A DNA stretch of 53,717 nucleotides from an uncultured beta proteobacterium (GTDB taxonomy: Bacteria > Pseudomonadota > Gammaproteobacteria > Burkholderiales > Burkholderiaceae_C). The translations under genes were made by a program, and so were the position numbers. Under the pieces are notes generated by a model. It saw nothing but the letters and a program-made list of their open reading frames with translations, was not told the DNA's origin and ran no database searches. The stretch covers positions 1-53,717 of the forward strand of contig CAIJOK010000087.1 in the NCBI GenBank assembly GCA_903822205.1, read 5' to 3'. Below, in pieces: positions 7,264-16,984 of the stretch (positions within the stretch are counted from its first letter, which is position 1; each line of letters opens with the position of its first letter).

Positions 7264-9246
7264 ATGATCCCTGAAATCGGACATTTTGCATTGATTCTTG
7301 CACTGCTGGTCGCTACGGCAACCGGCGTTTTAAGCCTGGCTGGTGGGCAAACCGGACGCACCGACTGGATGGCGCTGGCCAAGCCTGGCGCACGGGCACT
7401 GTGGTTTTTAAGCAGTTTTGCCATCGTCTGCCTGACCTATTCGTTTTACACCAGCGACTTTTCTGTGTTGTACGTGGCCGAGCATTCCAACACCAAACTG
7501 CCAGACATTTACCGCATCGCTGCGGTCTGGGGCGGCCATGAGGGTTCCTTGCTGCTGTGGCTGGTGATGTTGTGCTCGTGGATGATGGCCATCTCCCTCT
7601 TTTCGCGCCAGTTGCCTGATGTGATGGTGGCGCGGGTATTGGGGGTGATGGCCCTGGTGGCCGTGGGCTTTTTGCTGTTCATGTTAGTCACCTCCAACCC
7701 CTTTATTCGCCTGAGCGACATCCCTGCCGATGGTCGTGACTTAAATCCTTTGTTGCAAGACCCTGGCCTGGTGTTTCACCCGCCCATGCTTTACATGGGC
7801 TATGTGGGCATGGCGGTGCCGTTTGCTTTTTCGATGGCCGCCCTGCTGGGAGGGCGGCTGGATGCGGCCTGGGCACGCTGGAGTCGCCCCTGGGCCACTG
7901 CCGCTTGGATCTGTCTGACACTGGGCATTGCGTTGGGGTCGTGGTGGGCCTATTACGAGCTGGGCTGGGGCGGCTGGTGGTTTTGGGACCCCGTTGAAAA
8001 CGCTTCCTTTTTGCCCTGGTTGGTAGGCACTGCGCTCATCCATTCGCTGGCCGTCACCGACAAACGTGGCTTGTTTCGCAATTGGACCATCATCTTGTCC
8101 CTGCTGGCCTTTGCGCTCAGCCTATTAGGGACATTTTTGGTGCGTTCCGGGGTGCTGACCTCTGTCCATGCGTTTGCGTCCGACCCCAAACGCGGTGTGT
8201 TTATTTTGGTGTTTTTGGCCGTGGTGGTCGGCAGCTCGCTGCTGCTGTTTGCGGCTCGTGCCGGAAGGGTTCGTTCAAGCGGTACGTTTGCCTTTGTCTC
8301 GCGTGAGACCTTTTTGCTGCTCAACAATGTTTTATTGACCACTGCTGCGGCGGCCGTGCTGCTGGGCACGCTCTACCCCTTGATCATCGACGCACTCAAC
8401 CTGGGCAAGCTATCAGTCGGCGCGCCTTACTTCAACAGCGTTTTCGCGCCCATCATGTGGCCGGTGTTGTTCTTGATGGTGGCCGGGGCGTTTGCCCGCT
8501 GGAAGACAGACAGTGCGACCGATCTGGCCCGCAAACTGTGGCCACTGGCCGCCATATCGGTCTTGTTGGGCAGCACAGCGCCCCTGCTGGCGGGTGAATG
8601 GTTGGCGCTGGTGGCGCTTAGCTTGTCGCTGGCCATCTGGATTATTTTGGCATCGCTTTGGCAAATGGCCAGACAAATCAAAGACACCGCACACTGGCAC
8701 ATGACACCCCTTGCATTTTGGGGTATGCACGTCGCACACATTGGCATTGCCGTGTGCGTGGTGGGCATCACCATGGTCAAGGGCTACGAGGCCGAAAAAG
8801 ATGTGCGCATGGCCATTGGCGACACGGTGACTGTGGGGGGCTATACCTTACGCCTGACCGCCATCAGCCAACAACCCGGCCCCAATTACATGGCCGATGT
8901 GGGAACGGTTGAGCTGCTCAAGGACGGCCGGGTGCTTAAAACTTTGCACCCCCAAAAACGCACGTATTTTTCGTCGTCCATGCCCATGACCGAGGCCGCG
9001 ATTGACAGCGGTTTCATCCGCGATGTGTATGTGTCGCTGGGCGAACAACTCGAAGGTGGTGACAAAACCGCATGGGCGATGCGCGTCTACCACAAGCCTT
9101 TTGTGCCGTGGATTTGGGCGGGTTGCCTGCTGATGGCCTTGGGTGGCGGCATGGCTGCGCTGGACAAACGCTACCGCAAAAAAGTGACCCCACCCCAAGT
9201 AGCCCATCCCATCAACGTGGGCCTTGCAGCGGGGGTGTCAGCATGA
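7264..9246 (+). CDS. ccmF: Cytochrome c maturation heme lyase subunit CcmF
   Basis: 660-residue polytopic membrane protein, the usual CcmF length. With CcmH/CcmI it attaches heme to apocytochrome c in the periplasm (system I). The tryptophan-rich WWD signature WGGWWFWDPVENASFLPWL lies at about 235-255. Conserved flanks follow (SGVLTSVHAFASDPKRGVF), as do the many transmembrane helices and the late periplasmic domain. The start ATG follows a long spacer. The stop overlaps the ccmG start (ATGA), so translation is coupled. ccmA-E and ccmH are not adjacent in this window, so the ccm genes are split in this genome. Confidence 0.95.
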   Translation: MIPEIGHFALILALLVATATGVLSLAGGQTGRTDWMALAKPGARALWFLSSFAIVCLTYSFYTSDFSVLYVAEHSNTKLPDIYRIAAVWGGHEGSLLLWLVMLCSWMMAISLFSRQLPDVMVARVLGVMALVAVGFLLFMLVTSNPFIRLSDIPADGRDLNPLLQDPGLVFHPPMLYMGYVGMAVPFAFSMAALLGGRLDAAWARWSRPWATAAWICLTLGIALGSWWAYYELGWGGWWFWDPVENASFLPWLVGTALIHSLAVTDKRGLFRNWTIILSLLAFALSLLGTFLVRSGVLTSVHAFASDPKRGVFILVFLAVVVGSSLLLFAARAGRVRSSGTFAFVSRETFLLLNNVLLTTAAAAVLLGTLYPLIIDALNLGKLSVGAPYFNSVFAPIMWPVLFLMVAGAFARWKTDSATDLARKLWPLAAISVLLGSTAPLLAGEWLALVALSLSLAIWIILASLWQMARQIKDTAHWHMTPLAFWGMHVAHIGIAVCVVGITMVKGYEAEKDVRMAIGDTVTVGGYTLRLTAISQQPGPNYMADVGTVELLKDGRVLKTLHPQKRTYFSSSMPMTEAAIDSGFIRDVYVSLGEQLEGGDKTAWAMRVYHKPFVPWIWAGCLLMALGGGMAALDKRYRKKVTPPQVAHPINVGLAAGVSA

Positions 9247-9773
9247 AAAAAACCTACATCCCGTTGGCTCTTTTTGCGGTGTTGCTGGTGTTTTTGGCCA
9301 TTGGACTCACCCGTGACCCCCGTGAAATACCGTCGCCGCTGATCGGCAAACCGGCCCCGGCTTTTTCAGCCCCTGTGCTGAATGCGGCAGGGCAGCGACT
9401 GGGCAGCAAGGACATGTTGGGGCAGGTATGGCTGCTCAATGCCTGGGCATCCTGGTGTGTGGCCTGCCGTGAGGAACACCCTCTACTGGTTGAATTTGCA
9501 AAAACCAACACCGTGCCCATCGTGGGCCTGGACTACAAGGACAGCGACGCGGCGGGCACAACCTGGCTGTCACGCTTTGGCAACCCTTACAGCACCGTGA
9601 TCACCGACCACGATGGCCGTATCGGGATTGACTTTGGTTTGTATGGTGTGCCTGAGAGCTTTTTGATCGACAAAGCCGGCATCATTCGCTACAAGCAGAT
9701 TGGCCCCATCACGCAGCAGGCCCTGAGGGACAAAATTTTGCCCCTGATTCAGTCGCTTAAAAAACAGGGCTGA
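9243..9773 (+). CDS. ccmG: CcmG/DsbE thiol:disulfide oxidoreductase
   Basis: 176-residue membrane-anchored thioredoxin-fold protein that reduces the CXXC heme-binding site of apocytochromes c. An N-terminal anchor (about 5-22) precedes the thioredoxin domain. The redox motif is WCVAC, with C72 and C75, and the cis-proline loop is GVPES. The GxxAPxF segment typical of the TlpA/CcmG family is present (GKPAPAFSAP, 36-45). The start ATG overlaps the ccmF stop by four bases. No ccmH follows; the next gene is on the opposite strand. Confidence 0.93.
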   Translation: MKKTYIPLALFAVLLVFLAIGLTRDPREIPSPLIGKPAPAFSAPVLNAAGQRLGSKDMLGQVWLLNAWASWCVACREEHPLLVEFAKTNTVPIVGLDYKDSDAAGTTWLSRFGNPYSTVITDHDGRIGIDFGLYGVPESFLIDKAGIIRYKQIGPITQQALRDKILPLIQSLKKQG

Positions 9774-9894
9774 AGAGGACTTAAAGTAAAGTAACTCAAC
9801 TCAACGCTACACGCCGATGTTTGCGCCCAAACACCCTCCCCGCATCAACGGGTGTGGCCAACGGGTGTGGCTGTGGGTGTGGCGTGAACACCGT

Positions 9895-10515
9895 TTAGGA
9901 CGGGCAGGTGTCGATAAAACTGTTACGCTGCATCAGCTTGTCGTGCAAGCGGGCCAGATTGGTACAACGTCCGCGCCAGTCAACGCCCGGAAAGCGAAAG
10001 TCCAGGTAACCCAGAGCGACTCCCACGGCGATGTCGGCCAGACTTAAGTGAATGCCGGCGCAAAAGGGCTTGTCGCCAACGTCTAGGTTCATGGCGGCCA
10101 GTGCAGCGTCGATCTTGCCCATTTGGCGGCAGATCCAGGCCTGGCAACGCTGGTCATCGCTGCGCCCCACCCAAGTGGACTCAAGGCGCGCCAGCACGGC
10201 AGCGTCTAACACGCCATCTGCTAGGGACTCCCAAGTTTTGATCTCGGCGCGTTCACGTCCCACGGCAGGGATGAGTTTGCCAACGGGTGACAGGGTGTCT
10301 AAATATTCCACGATCACACGCGAATCGTGAAGAACCTCGTTGCCCTCCATCACCAAGCATGGCACCTTGCCGAGGGGGTTGGACTGGGCGATGCTGGTAT
10401 CGTCAGACCAAACGTTTTCAAGCACAAAGACGTAGTCAAGCTTTTTCTCGGCCATCACGATGCGCACTTTGCGCACGTAGGGGCTGGTGTTTGATCCGAT
10501 AAGTTTCATGGACAT
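9895..10515 (-). CDS. Glutathione S-transferase
   Basis: 206 residues from ATG at 10515 (MSMKLIGSNTSPYVRKV); ATG at 10509 is equally possible, and an upstream GTG at 10542 adds an unlikely leader. The thioredoxin-like N-terminal domain begins KLIGSNTSPYVRKVRI, with Ser in the position expected to activate glutathione. NPLGKVPCLV contains the cis-Pro, followed by a D-S glutathione gamma-glutamyl contact (HDSRVIVEYL). The helical C-terminal domain contains LADGVLDAAV and LSLADIAVGVALGYLDFRFP, the N-capping box region. Proteins with this pattern (YibF/GstB-like) are common soluble GSTs; the substrate is unknown. Confidence 0.88.
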   Translation of the reverse strand: MSMKLIGSNTSPYVRKVRIVMAEKKLDYVFVLENVWSDDTSIAQSNPLGKVPCLVMEGNEVLHDSRVIVEYLDTLSPVGKLIPAVGRERAEIKTWESLADGVLDAAVLARLESTWVGRSDDQRCQAWICRQMGKIDAALAAMNLDVGDKPFCAGIHLSLADIAVGVALGYLDFRFPGVDWRGRCTNLARLHDKLMQRNSFIDTCPS

Positions 10516-10630
10516 GGGAGGGTTGTGGAGATGAATGAACACGCACGACTTTGTGAGAGGCCTAATTTGCCGACTGATTCTATACAGTGGGATGACTGAC
10601 CGTCATGGGTTGGAAAACCACCCGCAAAGA

Positions 10631-10671
10631 TAAAAGAAACCCCGAACAGCCAGCGCAGGCTTGTCCGCGCT
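10631..10671 (-). terminator. Probable intrinsic terminator after nadA
   Basis: On the minus strand just after the nadA stop, AGCGCGGACAAGCCTGCGCT can form a GC-rich hairpin. It is followed by GGCTGTTCGGGGTTTCTTTT. The structure resembles the one at 32180-32221. Confidence 0.5.
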
Positions 10672-10679
10672 CCCGGGCA

Positions 10680-11843
10680 TCAAGCTGCACCCATTTGGGC
10701 CACTAGACTGCCTGCTGCGGCTTGACCGCTCCTGCGTTGGGCCGTAAAGGCCAGCATCCGGTCGATCGGCAAACGTGCCCTGTCGATCAGCGCAGGGTCA
10801 ATGTGAATGGGGTTGTCCAGGGTATCTAGCACGCTTGCGACATCGGCCAGGCCGTTCATGGCCATCCAGGGGCAATGGGCGCAGCTTTTGCAGGTGGCGC
10901 TGCTGCCCGCAGTGGGGGCTTCCATAAACACTTTGTGGGGGTTTTGGGCGCGCAATTGGTGCATCAAGCCGTTGTCGGTGGCCACAATAAACCTTGTGGA
11001 CTCCATGTCGCGGGCGGCCTTCAGGATGGCCGAGGTTGACCCCACCCCATCGGCCAAGGCAATGACACCCGGTGGAGATTCAGGATGCACCAGCACCCGT
11101 GCATCGGGGTGTTGGTGCTTGAGGGCCAATAGCTCAGCGGCTTTGAACTCATCATGCACGATGCACGCACCGCTCCACATCAGCATGTCTGCACCGGTTT
11201 GGCTTTGAATGTAGCTTCCCAGATGGCGATCCGGTGCCCACAAAATTTTGTGCCCGCTGTCGTGAAGTGCCAAAACGATCTCCAGCGCACAACTGGAGGT
11301 GACCAGCCAGTCTGCGCGGGCCTTGACCGCCGCGCTGGTGTTGGCATAGACCACCACGGTACGGTCGGGGTGGGCATCACAAAAAGCGCTGAATGCAGCG
11401 TCAGGACACCCCAAGTCAAGCGAGCACGTCGCATTCAGGTCGGGCATCAGCACCTGTTTGTGGGGCGACAAAATTTTGGCGGTTTCGCCCATAAAGCGCA
11501 CCCCGGAGACCACCAGGGTCTGCGCAGTGTGGTCCCGCCCAAACCGCGCCATTTCAAGCGAATCGCTGACGATGCCACCGGTCTCTGTTGCCAGGTCTTG
11601 CAGATCGGGGTGAACGTAATAGTGCGACACCATGACGGCGTTGCGCACTTTGAGCAGGTAGCGAATGCGGTCTTTGAGGGCCACTCGCTCGGTGGGTGAA
11701 GGCTCGACAGGCACCCGTGCCCAAGCGTGTTGGATGGTGCATACCATGCCACCTGATATCGCACCTGATATCGCACCTGGTGCATCACCTTGCTGTGGCT
11801 GTTCGTAGTCAAGCTGTCTTAAAACCTCTGTTGGCAGACGCAT
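10680..11843 (-). CDS. nadA: Quinolinate synthase NadA
   Basis: 387 residues. Condenses iminoaspartate with dihydroxyacetone phosphate to quinolinate in de novo NAD synthesis, using a [4Fe-4S] cluster. Candidate cluster cysteines are C140 ([10 protein letters not shown]), C227 ([10 protein letters not shown]) and the C318/C321/C324 group ([14 protein letters not shown]), matching NadA spacing. [13 protein letters not shown] and [15 protein letters not shown] are family motifs. The ATG at 11843 is preceded by AAGGAT. An N-terminal extension carries a [10 protein letters not shown] repeat from a 14-bp duplication at about 11749-11777. The gene follows nadC by 64 nt on the same strand, so both are probably in one operon. 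nadB is not in the window. Confidence 0.95.
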   Translation of the reverse strand: MRLPTEVLRQLDYEQPQQGDAPGAISGAISGGMVCTIQHAWARVPVEPSPTERVALKDRIRYLLKVRNAVMVSHYYVHPDLQDLATETGGIVSDSLEMARFGRDHTAQTLVVSGVRFMGETAKILSPHKQVLMPDLNATCSLDLGCPDAAFSAFCDAHPDRTVVVYANTSAAVKARADWLVTSSCALEIVLALHDSGHKILWAPDRHLGSYIQSQTGADMLMWSGACIVHDEFKAAELLALKHQHPDARVLVHPESPPGVIALADGVGSTSAILKAARDMESTRFIVATDNGLMHQLRAQNPHKVFMEAPTAGSSATCKSCAHCPWMAMNGLADVASVLDTLDNPIHIDPALIDRARLPIDRMLAFTAQRRSGQAAAGSLVAQMGAA

Positions 11844-11907
11844 CGGTCATATCCTTGGGTGTAGGGACGCAGTTGAAATGAGGAGAGAAAAGAAAGGAGA
11901 GAGGCCA

Positions 11908-12792
11908 TCAAGAGGCAAATCGCATCGAAAAATCAATGGCTTTGATGGATTTTGTCAAAGACCCGATCGATATCCGGTCAACGCCTGTTGCCGCGATGGT
12001 GCGCACCGTTGCCAGGGTGACACCGCCTGAGACTTCCAAAATGGCCCGTCCCGCTGTGATGTGAACCGCTTCACGCAGTTGCGCCAGGCTCATGTTGTCA
12101 AGCAGCACCATGCTTGCGCCGGCATCCAGGGCCTCGGACAACTGGTCCAGGGTCTCAACCTCGATCTCGATAAATCGGGCCATAGGCGCAAGTTGCGCTG
12201 CGCGTTGCAAGACGGCAGTGATTCCACCGGCTGCGGCGATGTGGTTCTCTTTGATCAAAACTGCGTCGTACAGGCCCATGCGGTGGTTAAAGCCGCCGCC
12301 GGTGCGCACTGCGTATTTTTGGGCCAACCGCAGGCCCGGCAGGGTTTTGCGGGTATCGACGATCTGTGCGTGTGATCCGGGTACCTCGTGTATCGCCAGA
12401 ACATAGTCACGGGTTTGGGTGGCCACAGCGCTTAGGAGTTGCAAAAAGTTAAGCGCCGTGCGCTCGGCAGTCAGCAAGGCACGGGCAGACCCTTCAATCT
12501 CAAGCACCACCTGGCCAGGCTGGCAAAGCTGGGCCTCGGCAACCTGCCAGTTGATCTGGGCGGTGGGGTCAAGCTGTAGCAAAGCGGCTGACACCCAAGG
12601 TACACCGCAAATGATGGCTGCCTCACGCGCCAACACGACGGCCCGCGCCCGATGACGGGCATCGATCAGACCGGCCGTCAGGTCGCAGGCAGCATGACCG
12701 GTATCTTCTTGCAGCGCTCTGGCAACATCTGCCTGGGCCAGTGATGCCACTGATTCTGGCGAAAAATCAAAAAAAACACCCATCGTTGTCAT
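11908..12792 (-). CDS. nadC: Nicotinate-nucleotide pyrophosphorylase (quinolinate phosphoribosyltransferase) NadC
   Basis: 294 residues from ATG at 12792 (MTTMGVFFDF), close to the usual ~295. ATG at 12783 is possible, and a GTG at 12846 would overlap gpsA and is unlikely. Converts quinolinate and PRPP to nicotinate mononucleotide. Conserved QPRTase segments are visible: ALQEDTGHAACDLTAGL, ERTALNFLQLLSAVAT, DTRKTLPGLRLAQKYAVRTGGG with basic PRPP/quinolinate-binding residues, NHRMGLYDAVLIKENH, and the end SGGVTLATVRTIAATGVDRISIGSLTKS. It lies between gpsA and nadA on the same strand. Confidence 0.95.
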   Translation of the reverse strand: MTTMGVFFDFSPESVASLAQADVARALQEDTGHAACDLTAGLIDARHRARAVVLAREAAIICGVPWVSAALLQLDPTAQINWQVAEAQLCQPGQVVLEIEGSARALLTAERTALNFLQLLSAVATQTRDYVLAIHEVPGSHAQIVDTRKTLPGLRLAQKYAVRTGGGFNHRMGLYDAVLIKENHIAAAGGITAVLQRAAQLAPMARFIEIEVETLDQLSEALDAGASMVLLDNMSLAQLREAVHITAGRAILEVSGGVTLATVRTIAATGVDRISIGSLTKSIKAIDFSMRFAS

Positions 12793-12820
12793 CGTATTCA
12801 AGTCATGACCCCCATAAGGG

Positions 12821-13840
12821 CTATCCTGGTTCTGATGCAGGATCACGCCCCATCAGACTGGCAACTGCCTGTTGCAAAGTGCTCTGACCGTCCAGCAAAG
12901 CCACGACAGACTGGGTAATCGGCATGGTAACCCCCAGATGGACAGCGCGTTGCAGAACCGTTCGGGCACTGTAAACACCTTCAACGACAACACCAGACTG
13001 TGTGGACCGCGTGGCCTGCGCCAGCGTTTGCGCGGCAGCCAGCGCCAAACCCACCTGACGGTTGCGGGACATATCACCGGTGGCCGTCAATACCAGATCA
13101 CCCAGGCCGCTGAGACCCATGAAGGTTTCGGCACGAGCGCCCAAAGCCACGCCCAGTCGGGTCATTTCGGCTAAACCGCGGGTGATCAGCGCGGCGCGGG
13201 CATTCAGCCCCAAGCCCAAACCATCACACAACCCGGTGGCTATCGCCAACACGTTTTTAACCGCTCCACCCACTTCAACCCCCACGATGTCATCGTTGGC
13301 ATAGATGCGCAGAGCGGGGCAGTGAAATGCGGACACCAAGGCCTGGCGAACCTGTGCATGAACACTGGCCGCCACCAAGGCTGTAGGCAGCCCCCGCGCC
13401 AGTTCGGCGGCAAAGCTAGGGCCGCTCAACATGCCAACCGACAAACCGGGGGCGCTCTGCGCTTGAATTTCATGGCCCATCAGCCCCAGGTGGCCAGAAA
13501 TGGGGGCTTCAAAACCCTTGCAAAGCCAAGCCACCGGACAACGGACAAACTGCAAGATGCCCAAAATTTGGCGCAAGGCCGACATGGGGGTAGCGATGAC
13601 CGTCAGGTCAGCGCAAGACACTGTGCCATCCAGCCATTCAGGGCTATCCAAAGACGCAAACGCCAACGCGCCAGGCAGCACAACGCCCGGCAAATAGCGC
13701 GGGTTTTCACGGTGGTTTTGCAGACGCTGTAGGTGATCAGCGTCGCGCACACCAAGCGTTACCTGGTGCAGGGGGTTGGCTGTAGCGCTGACCGCAAGCG
13801 CTGTGCCCCAGGCACCGGCCCCGATGATGGCGATTTTCAT
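12821..13840 (-). CDS. gpsA: Glycerol-3-phosphate dehydrogenase [NAD(P)+] GpsA
   Basis: 339 residues. Reduces dihydroxyacetone phosphate to sn-glycerol-3-phosphate for phospholipid synthesis. The N-terminal Rossmann motif is [36 protein letters not shown] and [26 protein letters not shown] (with the catalytic Lys) are family signatures, as is [20 protein letters not shown]. It sits downstream of secB on the same strand, an order common in Burkholderiales (secB-gpsA), and 28 nt before nadC. Confidence 0.96.
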   Translation of the reverse strand: MKIAIIGAGAWGTALAVSATANPLHQVTLGVRDADHLQRLQNHRENPRYLPGVVLPGALAFASLDSPEWLDGTVSCADLTVIATPMSALRQILGILQFVRCPVAWLCKGFEAPISGHLGLMGHEIQAQSAPGLSVGMLSGPSFAAELARGLPTALVAASVHAQVRQALVSAFHCPALRIYANDDIVGVEVGGAVKNVLAIATGLCDGLGLGLNARAALITRGLAEMTRLGVALGARAETFMGLSGLGDLVLTATGDMSRNRQVGLALAAAQTLAQATRSTQSGVVVEGVYSARTVLQRAVHLGVTMPITQSVVALLDGQSTLQQAVASLMGRDPASEPG

Positions 13841-13859
13841 GGCAGCCTACGCCGCTGCT

Positions 13860-13912
13860 GCAAGCGTTATCACCATCGACACCACCATCGACATCACTAT
13901 CGACATCGCCAA
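13860..13912. repeat. ATCGAC-rich short repeats in the secB-gpsA spacer
   Basis: The 89-bp spacer contains repeated CATCGACA(C/T)CAC(C/T)ATCGAC-type units with a period near 12. No coding role is apparent. Confidence 0.6.
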
Positions 13913-13929
13913 GGAAGCATCGCCAGGTT

Positions 13930-14409
13930 TTACTGGACGGTGGCCGGCTGTTGAACCTGAAGCGATGCATCTGCCTGATCAGCCAGCGCCTTTTGTTGTT
14001 GCTCGTACATGGCCTGAAAGTTGATCTCGGACAAATGCACCGGCGGAAAGCCCCCGCGCTGAACCAAATCAGCGACGTTGCCGCGCAGGTAAGGATAGAC
14101 GATCTGGGGACAGGCAATGCCCAGAATGGGGTTCATCTGTTCGGGTGGAAGGTTGCGAATCTCAAAGATGCCAGCCTGTGTCACCTCGATCAAAAACACA
14201 GTTTTGTCCTGAATTTTGGTATGGACAGTCGCAGTGATGGCGACCTCAAAGATGCCCTCGGCCACAGACTGGGCATTGACGTTCAATTGAATGTCAATGG
14301 CGGGCGCGGTTTGCTCTAGCAAAATGGCAGGGGAATTGGGTTGCTCAAGCGAGGCTCCCTTGAGATAGACGCGCTGAATTTGAAAAATAGGGTCTTTGGT
14401 GTCTGCCAT
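13930..14409 (-). CDS. secB: Protein-export chaperone SecB
   Basis: 159 residues. Tetrameric cytosolic chaperone that keeps preproteins unfolded and delivers them to SecA. It begins with the typical [19 protein letters not shown]. The central beta region [18 protein letters not shown] and [37 protein letters not shown] match the SecA-binding and substrate-groove parts of the family. It is preceded by grxC and the rhodanese gene on the same strand and followed by gpsA. Confidence 0.96.
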   Translation of the reverse strand: MADTKDPIFQIQRVYLKGASLEQPNSPAILLEQTAPAIDIQLNVNAQSVAEGIFEVAITATVHTKIQDKTVFLIEVTQAGIFEIRNLPPEQMNPILGIACPQIVYPYLRGNVADLVQRGGFPPVHLSEINFQAMYEQQQKALADQADASLQVQQPATVQ

Positions 14410-14529
14410 GGTGGCTCTTTCGGTTAAAAAAATTCAGTGAAAAAAAATCCTGGTAACAAGAACGGTGCTCGGGGGCTGGTCCAGCCACAACCAGGCGATG
14501 CGGCGGAACTCAAAAAAGCGCTGATTATC

Positions 14530-14790
14530 TTAGGCGACTTGCAGCAGGGGCAGCAGACCACCTTGGGTATCCAGCGCGATCAAGTCATCGCAGCCGCCAA
14601 CATGGGTGTTGCCGATAAAAATCTGGGGCACTGTGCGCTTGCCTGTGATCTCCATCATCCGATCGCGGTCAGCAGGGTTTTGGTCAACGCGTATTTCGTC
14701 GATCTGCAACACACCGCGTGCCTTCAATAGTTGTTTGGCCCGCAGGCAGTAGGGGCACACGGCAGTGGTATAAATTTTGACGGTTTGCAT
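14530..14790 (-). CDS. grxC: Glutaredoxin 3 (GrxC)
   Basis: 86 residues, normal for class 1 glutaredoxin 3. The active site is CPYC (C12-C15), with the TVPQIF cis-Pro loop and the GGCDDL glutathione-binding motif. It reduces disulfides and mixed glutathione disulfides in the cytosol. It sits between the rhodanese gene (22-nt gap) and secB, the standard Burkholderiales order. Confidence 0.95.
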   Translation of the reverse strand: MQTVKIYTTAVCPYCLRAKQLLKARGVLQIDEIRVDQNPADRDRMMEITGKRTVPQIFIGNTHVGGCDDLIALDTQGGLLPLLQVA

Positions 14791-14812
14791 AGGGTACTGG
14801 GGTTAAAGACGT

Positions 14813-15223
14813 TTAGGAGGATTTTTCAAGCGGCAAATTGGCACTGCGCCAGGCATTCAGCCCACCGGCCAGCGATTGCGCCCTGTCGTACCCCAAACCT
14901 TTGGCGATGCCCACAGCACGGGCGCTGCGGCTGCCAGACTGACACACAAAAATCACCGGCAACGCCTTGTTTTTAACGGCCTTGACCAGTTTGTCGTCCA
15001 ACTGGCCCAGGGGGATGTTTTTGGCATCGATCACGTGACCGCTGGCAAACTCGCTGGCCTCACAAACGTCGATCACCACAGCCCTGTCACGGTTGATCCA
15101 CTGCACAGCCAGATCGGGGGTGAGATGGCCTTGCCCTGCACCGCTCAGTACAGGCAAAAACAGCATGATGCCCGCAGACAGCGCGACGGCAATGAGCATC
15201 CAGTTGTCCAAAATAAATTTCAC
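14813..15223 (-). CDS. Membrane-anchored rhodanese-like protein
   Basis: 136 residues from GTG at 15223, chosen because an AGGA ribosome-binding site lies 7 nt upstream and the protein then starts MKFILDNWMLIAVALS, directly at its transmembrane anchor (about 8-27). The longer frame to 15349 adds an implausible leader. The single rhodanese domain has DVCEASEFASGHVIDAKNIPLG and active-site C94 in VCQSGSRSARA. This is the usual gene upstream of grxC-secB in Burkholderiales. Sulfurtransferase activity is inferred from the active-site loop. Confidence 0.9.
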   Translation of the reverse strand: MKFILDNWMLIAVALSAGIMLFLPVLSGAGQGHLTPDLAVQWINRDRAVVIDVCEASEFASGHVIDAKNIPLGQLDDKLVKAVKNKALPVIFVCQSGSRSARAVGIAKGLGYDRAQSLAGGLNAWRSANLPLEKSS

Positions 15224-15372
15224 AAGCGTGTCCTGATGATGGGAGTTTAGGGGGGGGAAGCGGGGGGTATTGCGTTTTGGGCGATCATCGCATTTTAGGA
15301 TCGACGGCAGACGATCCACGATCCATCCACCAGCCATCCACCCAAGCACCCAAGCACCCAGGAACCATCACC

Positions 15373-16926
15373 ATGCACCCTCCCATTTGTCAAAATGACC
15401 TGAGCGAGTCCATCGCTGCAGCCCTACAGTTCATCAGTTACTACCACCCAACAGACTTTATCGCCCATTTGGCGCGTGCTTACCAGCGTGAACAGAGCGC
15501 CGCCGCCCGGGATGCCATGGCGCAGATTTTGACCAACAGCCGGCTGTGCGCCATCGGTCACCGGCCTATTTGCCAAGACACCGGCATCGTCAATGTCTTC
15601 CTCAAAGTGGGTATGGATGTGCGCTGGACAGGGTTTACCGGCACATTGGACGATGCCGTGAACGAAGGGGTGCGCCGTGCCTATTTGAACCCCGAAAACC
15701 CCTTGCGGGCCAGCGTGGTCGCAGACCCTGTGTTTTTGCGCAAAAACACGAGGGACAACACGCCTGCGGTCATTCACACCGAGATCGTTCCTGGCCACAC
15801 CGTGGACATCACCGTAGCGGCCAAGGGCGGTGGATCGGAGAACAAAAGCAAGCTAGCCATGCTCAACCCCGGCGACTCCATTGTGGACTGGGTGCTCAAA
15901 ACCGTCCCCACCCTGGGGGCGGGCTGGTGTCCACCGGGCATCTTGGGCCTGGGCATTGGCGGCACTGCCGAAAAAGCCGTCTTGATGGCCAAGCAAAGCC
16001 TGATGGACTGCGTGGACATGGACGAACTGCAAGCCAGGTCGGCCAGCGGTGCGGCACTCAGTCAGACAGACAGTCTGCGCCTTGAGCTTTACGACAAGGT
16101 TAATGCACTGGGCATCGGTGCCCAGGGGCTGGGCGGTCTGACCACGGTGCTGGACATCAAGATCAAGATGTACCCCACCCATGCAGCCAGCAAGCCTGTC
16201 GCCCTGATCCCCAATTGCGCTGCGGCCCGCCATGCGCATTTTTGTCTGGACGGCAGCGGCCCGGTTTATTTAACCCCTCCGTCTCTTGACCTGTGGCCTG
16301 ATGTCACGTGGATGCCTGACGACACCCAAAGTAAAAAAGTCGATCTGAATACGCTCACCCGCGATGATGTGGCCAGTTGGCAGCCCGGCGACACCCTGCT
16401 GTTGTCTGGCAAGATGCTGACCGGTCGCGATGCCGCCCATCAGCGCATCCAGGGCCTCTTGGCCGCAGGCAAGCCCTTGCCGGTCAGTTTTGCCAATCGC
16501 GTGATTTATTACGTAGGGCCGGTTGACCCCGTGGGCAATGAGGCCGTCGGCCCGGCCGGCCCCACCACGGCCACTCGCATGGATGGCTTTACCGACATGA
16601 TGCTGTCACAGACCGGCCTGTTGGCCATGATCGGCAAGGCCGAGCGCGGCCCGGTGGCCATCGAGGCCATCCGTCAACACCGATCGGCCTATTTGATGGC
16701 GGTGGGCGGTGCCGCCTATCTGGTGGCCCGGGCCATCAAAACCGCACGGGTGCTTGGTTTTGCAGACCTGGGCATGGAGGCCATCTATGAATTTGATGTC
16801 GTGGACATGCCGGTCACGGTGGCGGTGTCTGCCAGCGGGGCCAATGTTCACAGCACTGGCCCGGCCCAGTGGCAGCAGCGCATTGCCAGCGGAGAATTCA
16901 AGGGCATCACCATTGCATCTCGCTGA
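15373..16926 (+). CDS. Fumarate hydratase, class I (iron-sulfur)
   Basis: 517 residues from ATG at 15373 (MHPPICQND); the frame is open to 15277 but the extra part is a repetitive spacer. Interconverts fumarate and malate in the TCA cycle using an oxygen-sensitive [4Fe-4S] cluster. Three conserved cysteines are placed as in the family: CQDTG (C67), WCPPG (about C185) and NCAAARHAHF (about C282). The N-terminal alpha part and C-terminal beta part (GPTTATRMDGF, then VDMPVTVAVSASG) are fused, as in FumA/FumB-type enzymes. A related tartrate dehydratase is less likely given the single chain. Confidence 0.92.
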   Translation: MHPPICQNDLSESIAAALQFISYYHPTDFIAHLARAYQREQSAAARDAMAQILTNSRLCAIGHRPICQDTGIVNVFLKVGMDVRWTGFTGTLDDAVNEGVRRAYLNPENPLRASVVADPVFLRKNTRDNTPAVIHTEIVPGHTVDITVAAKGGGSENKSKLAMLNPGDSIVDWVLKTVPTLGAGWCPPGILGLGIGGTAEKAVLMAKQSLMDCVDMDELQARSASGAALSQTDSLRLELYDKVNALGIGAQGLGGLTTVLDIKIKMYPTHAASKPVALIPNCAAARHAHFCLDGSGPVYLTPPSLDLWPDVTWMPDDTQSKKVDLNTLTRDDVASWQPGDTLLLSGKMLTGRDAAHQRIQGLLAAGKPLPVSFANRVIYYVGPVDPVGNEAVGPAGPTTATRMDGFTDMMLSQTGLLAMIGKAERGPVAIEAIRQHRSAYLMAVGGAAYLVARAIKTARVLGFADLGMEAIYEFDVVDMPVTVAVSASGANVHSTGPAQWQQRIASGEFKGITIASR

Positions 16927-16960
16927 CCACTAACCACTAACCACTAACCACTAACCACTA
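16926..16960. repeat. 7-bp tandem repeat, five copies of ACCACTA
   Basis: Five perfect head-to-tail copies of ACCACTA begin at the fumarase stop codon and end 25 bp before the murI start. Confidence 0.97.
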
Positions 16961-16984
16961 ACCCAACGCGATTGAGGCGAATCG

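Noticed and set aside
16926-16960. ACCACTA repeat as a possible iteron/origin
   Set aside because: No initiator gene, DnaA boxes or partition genes nearby. It sits in a 58-bp gap between housekeeping genes.
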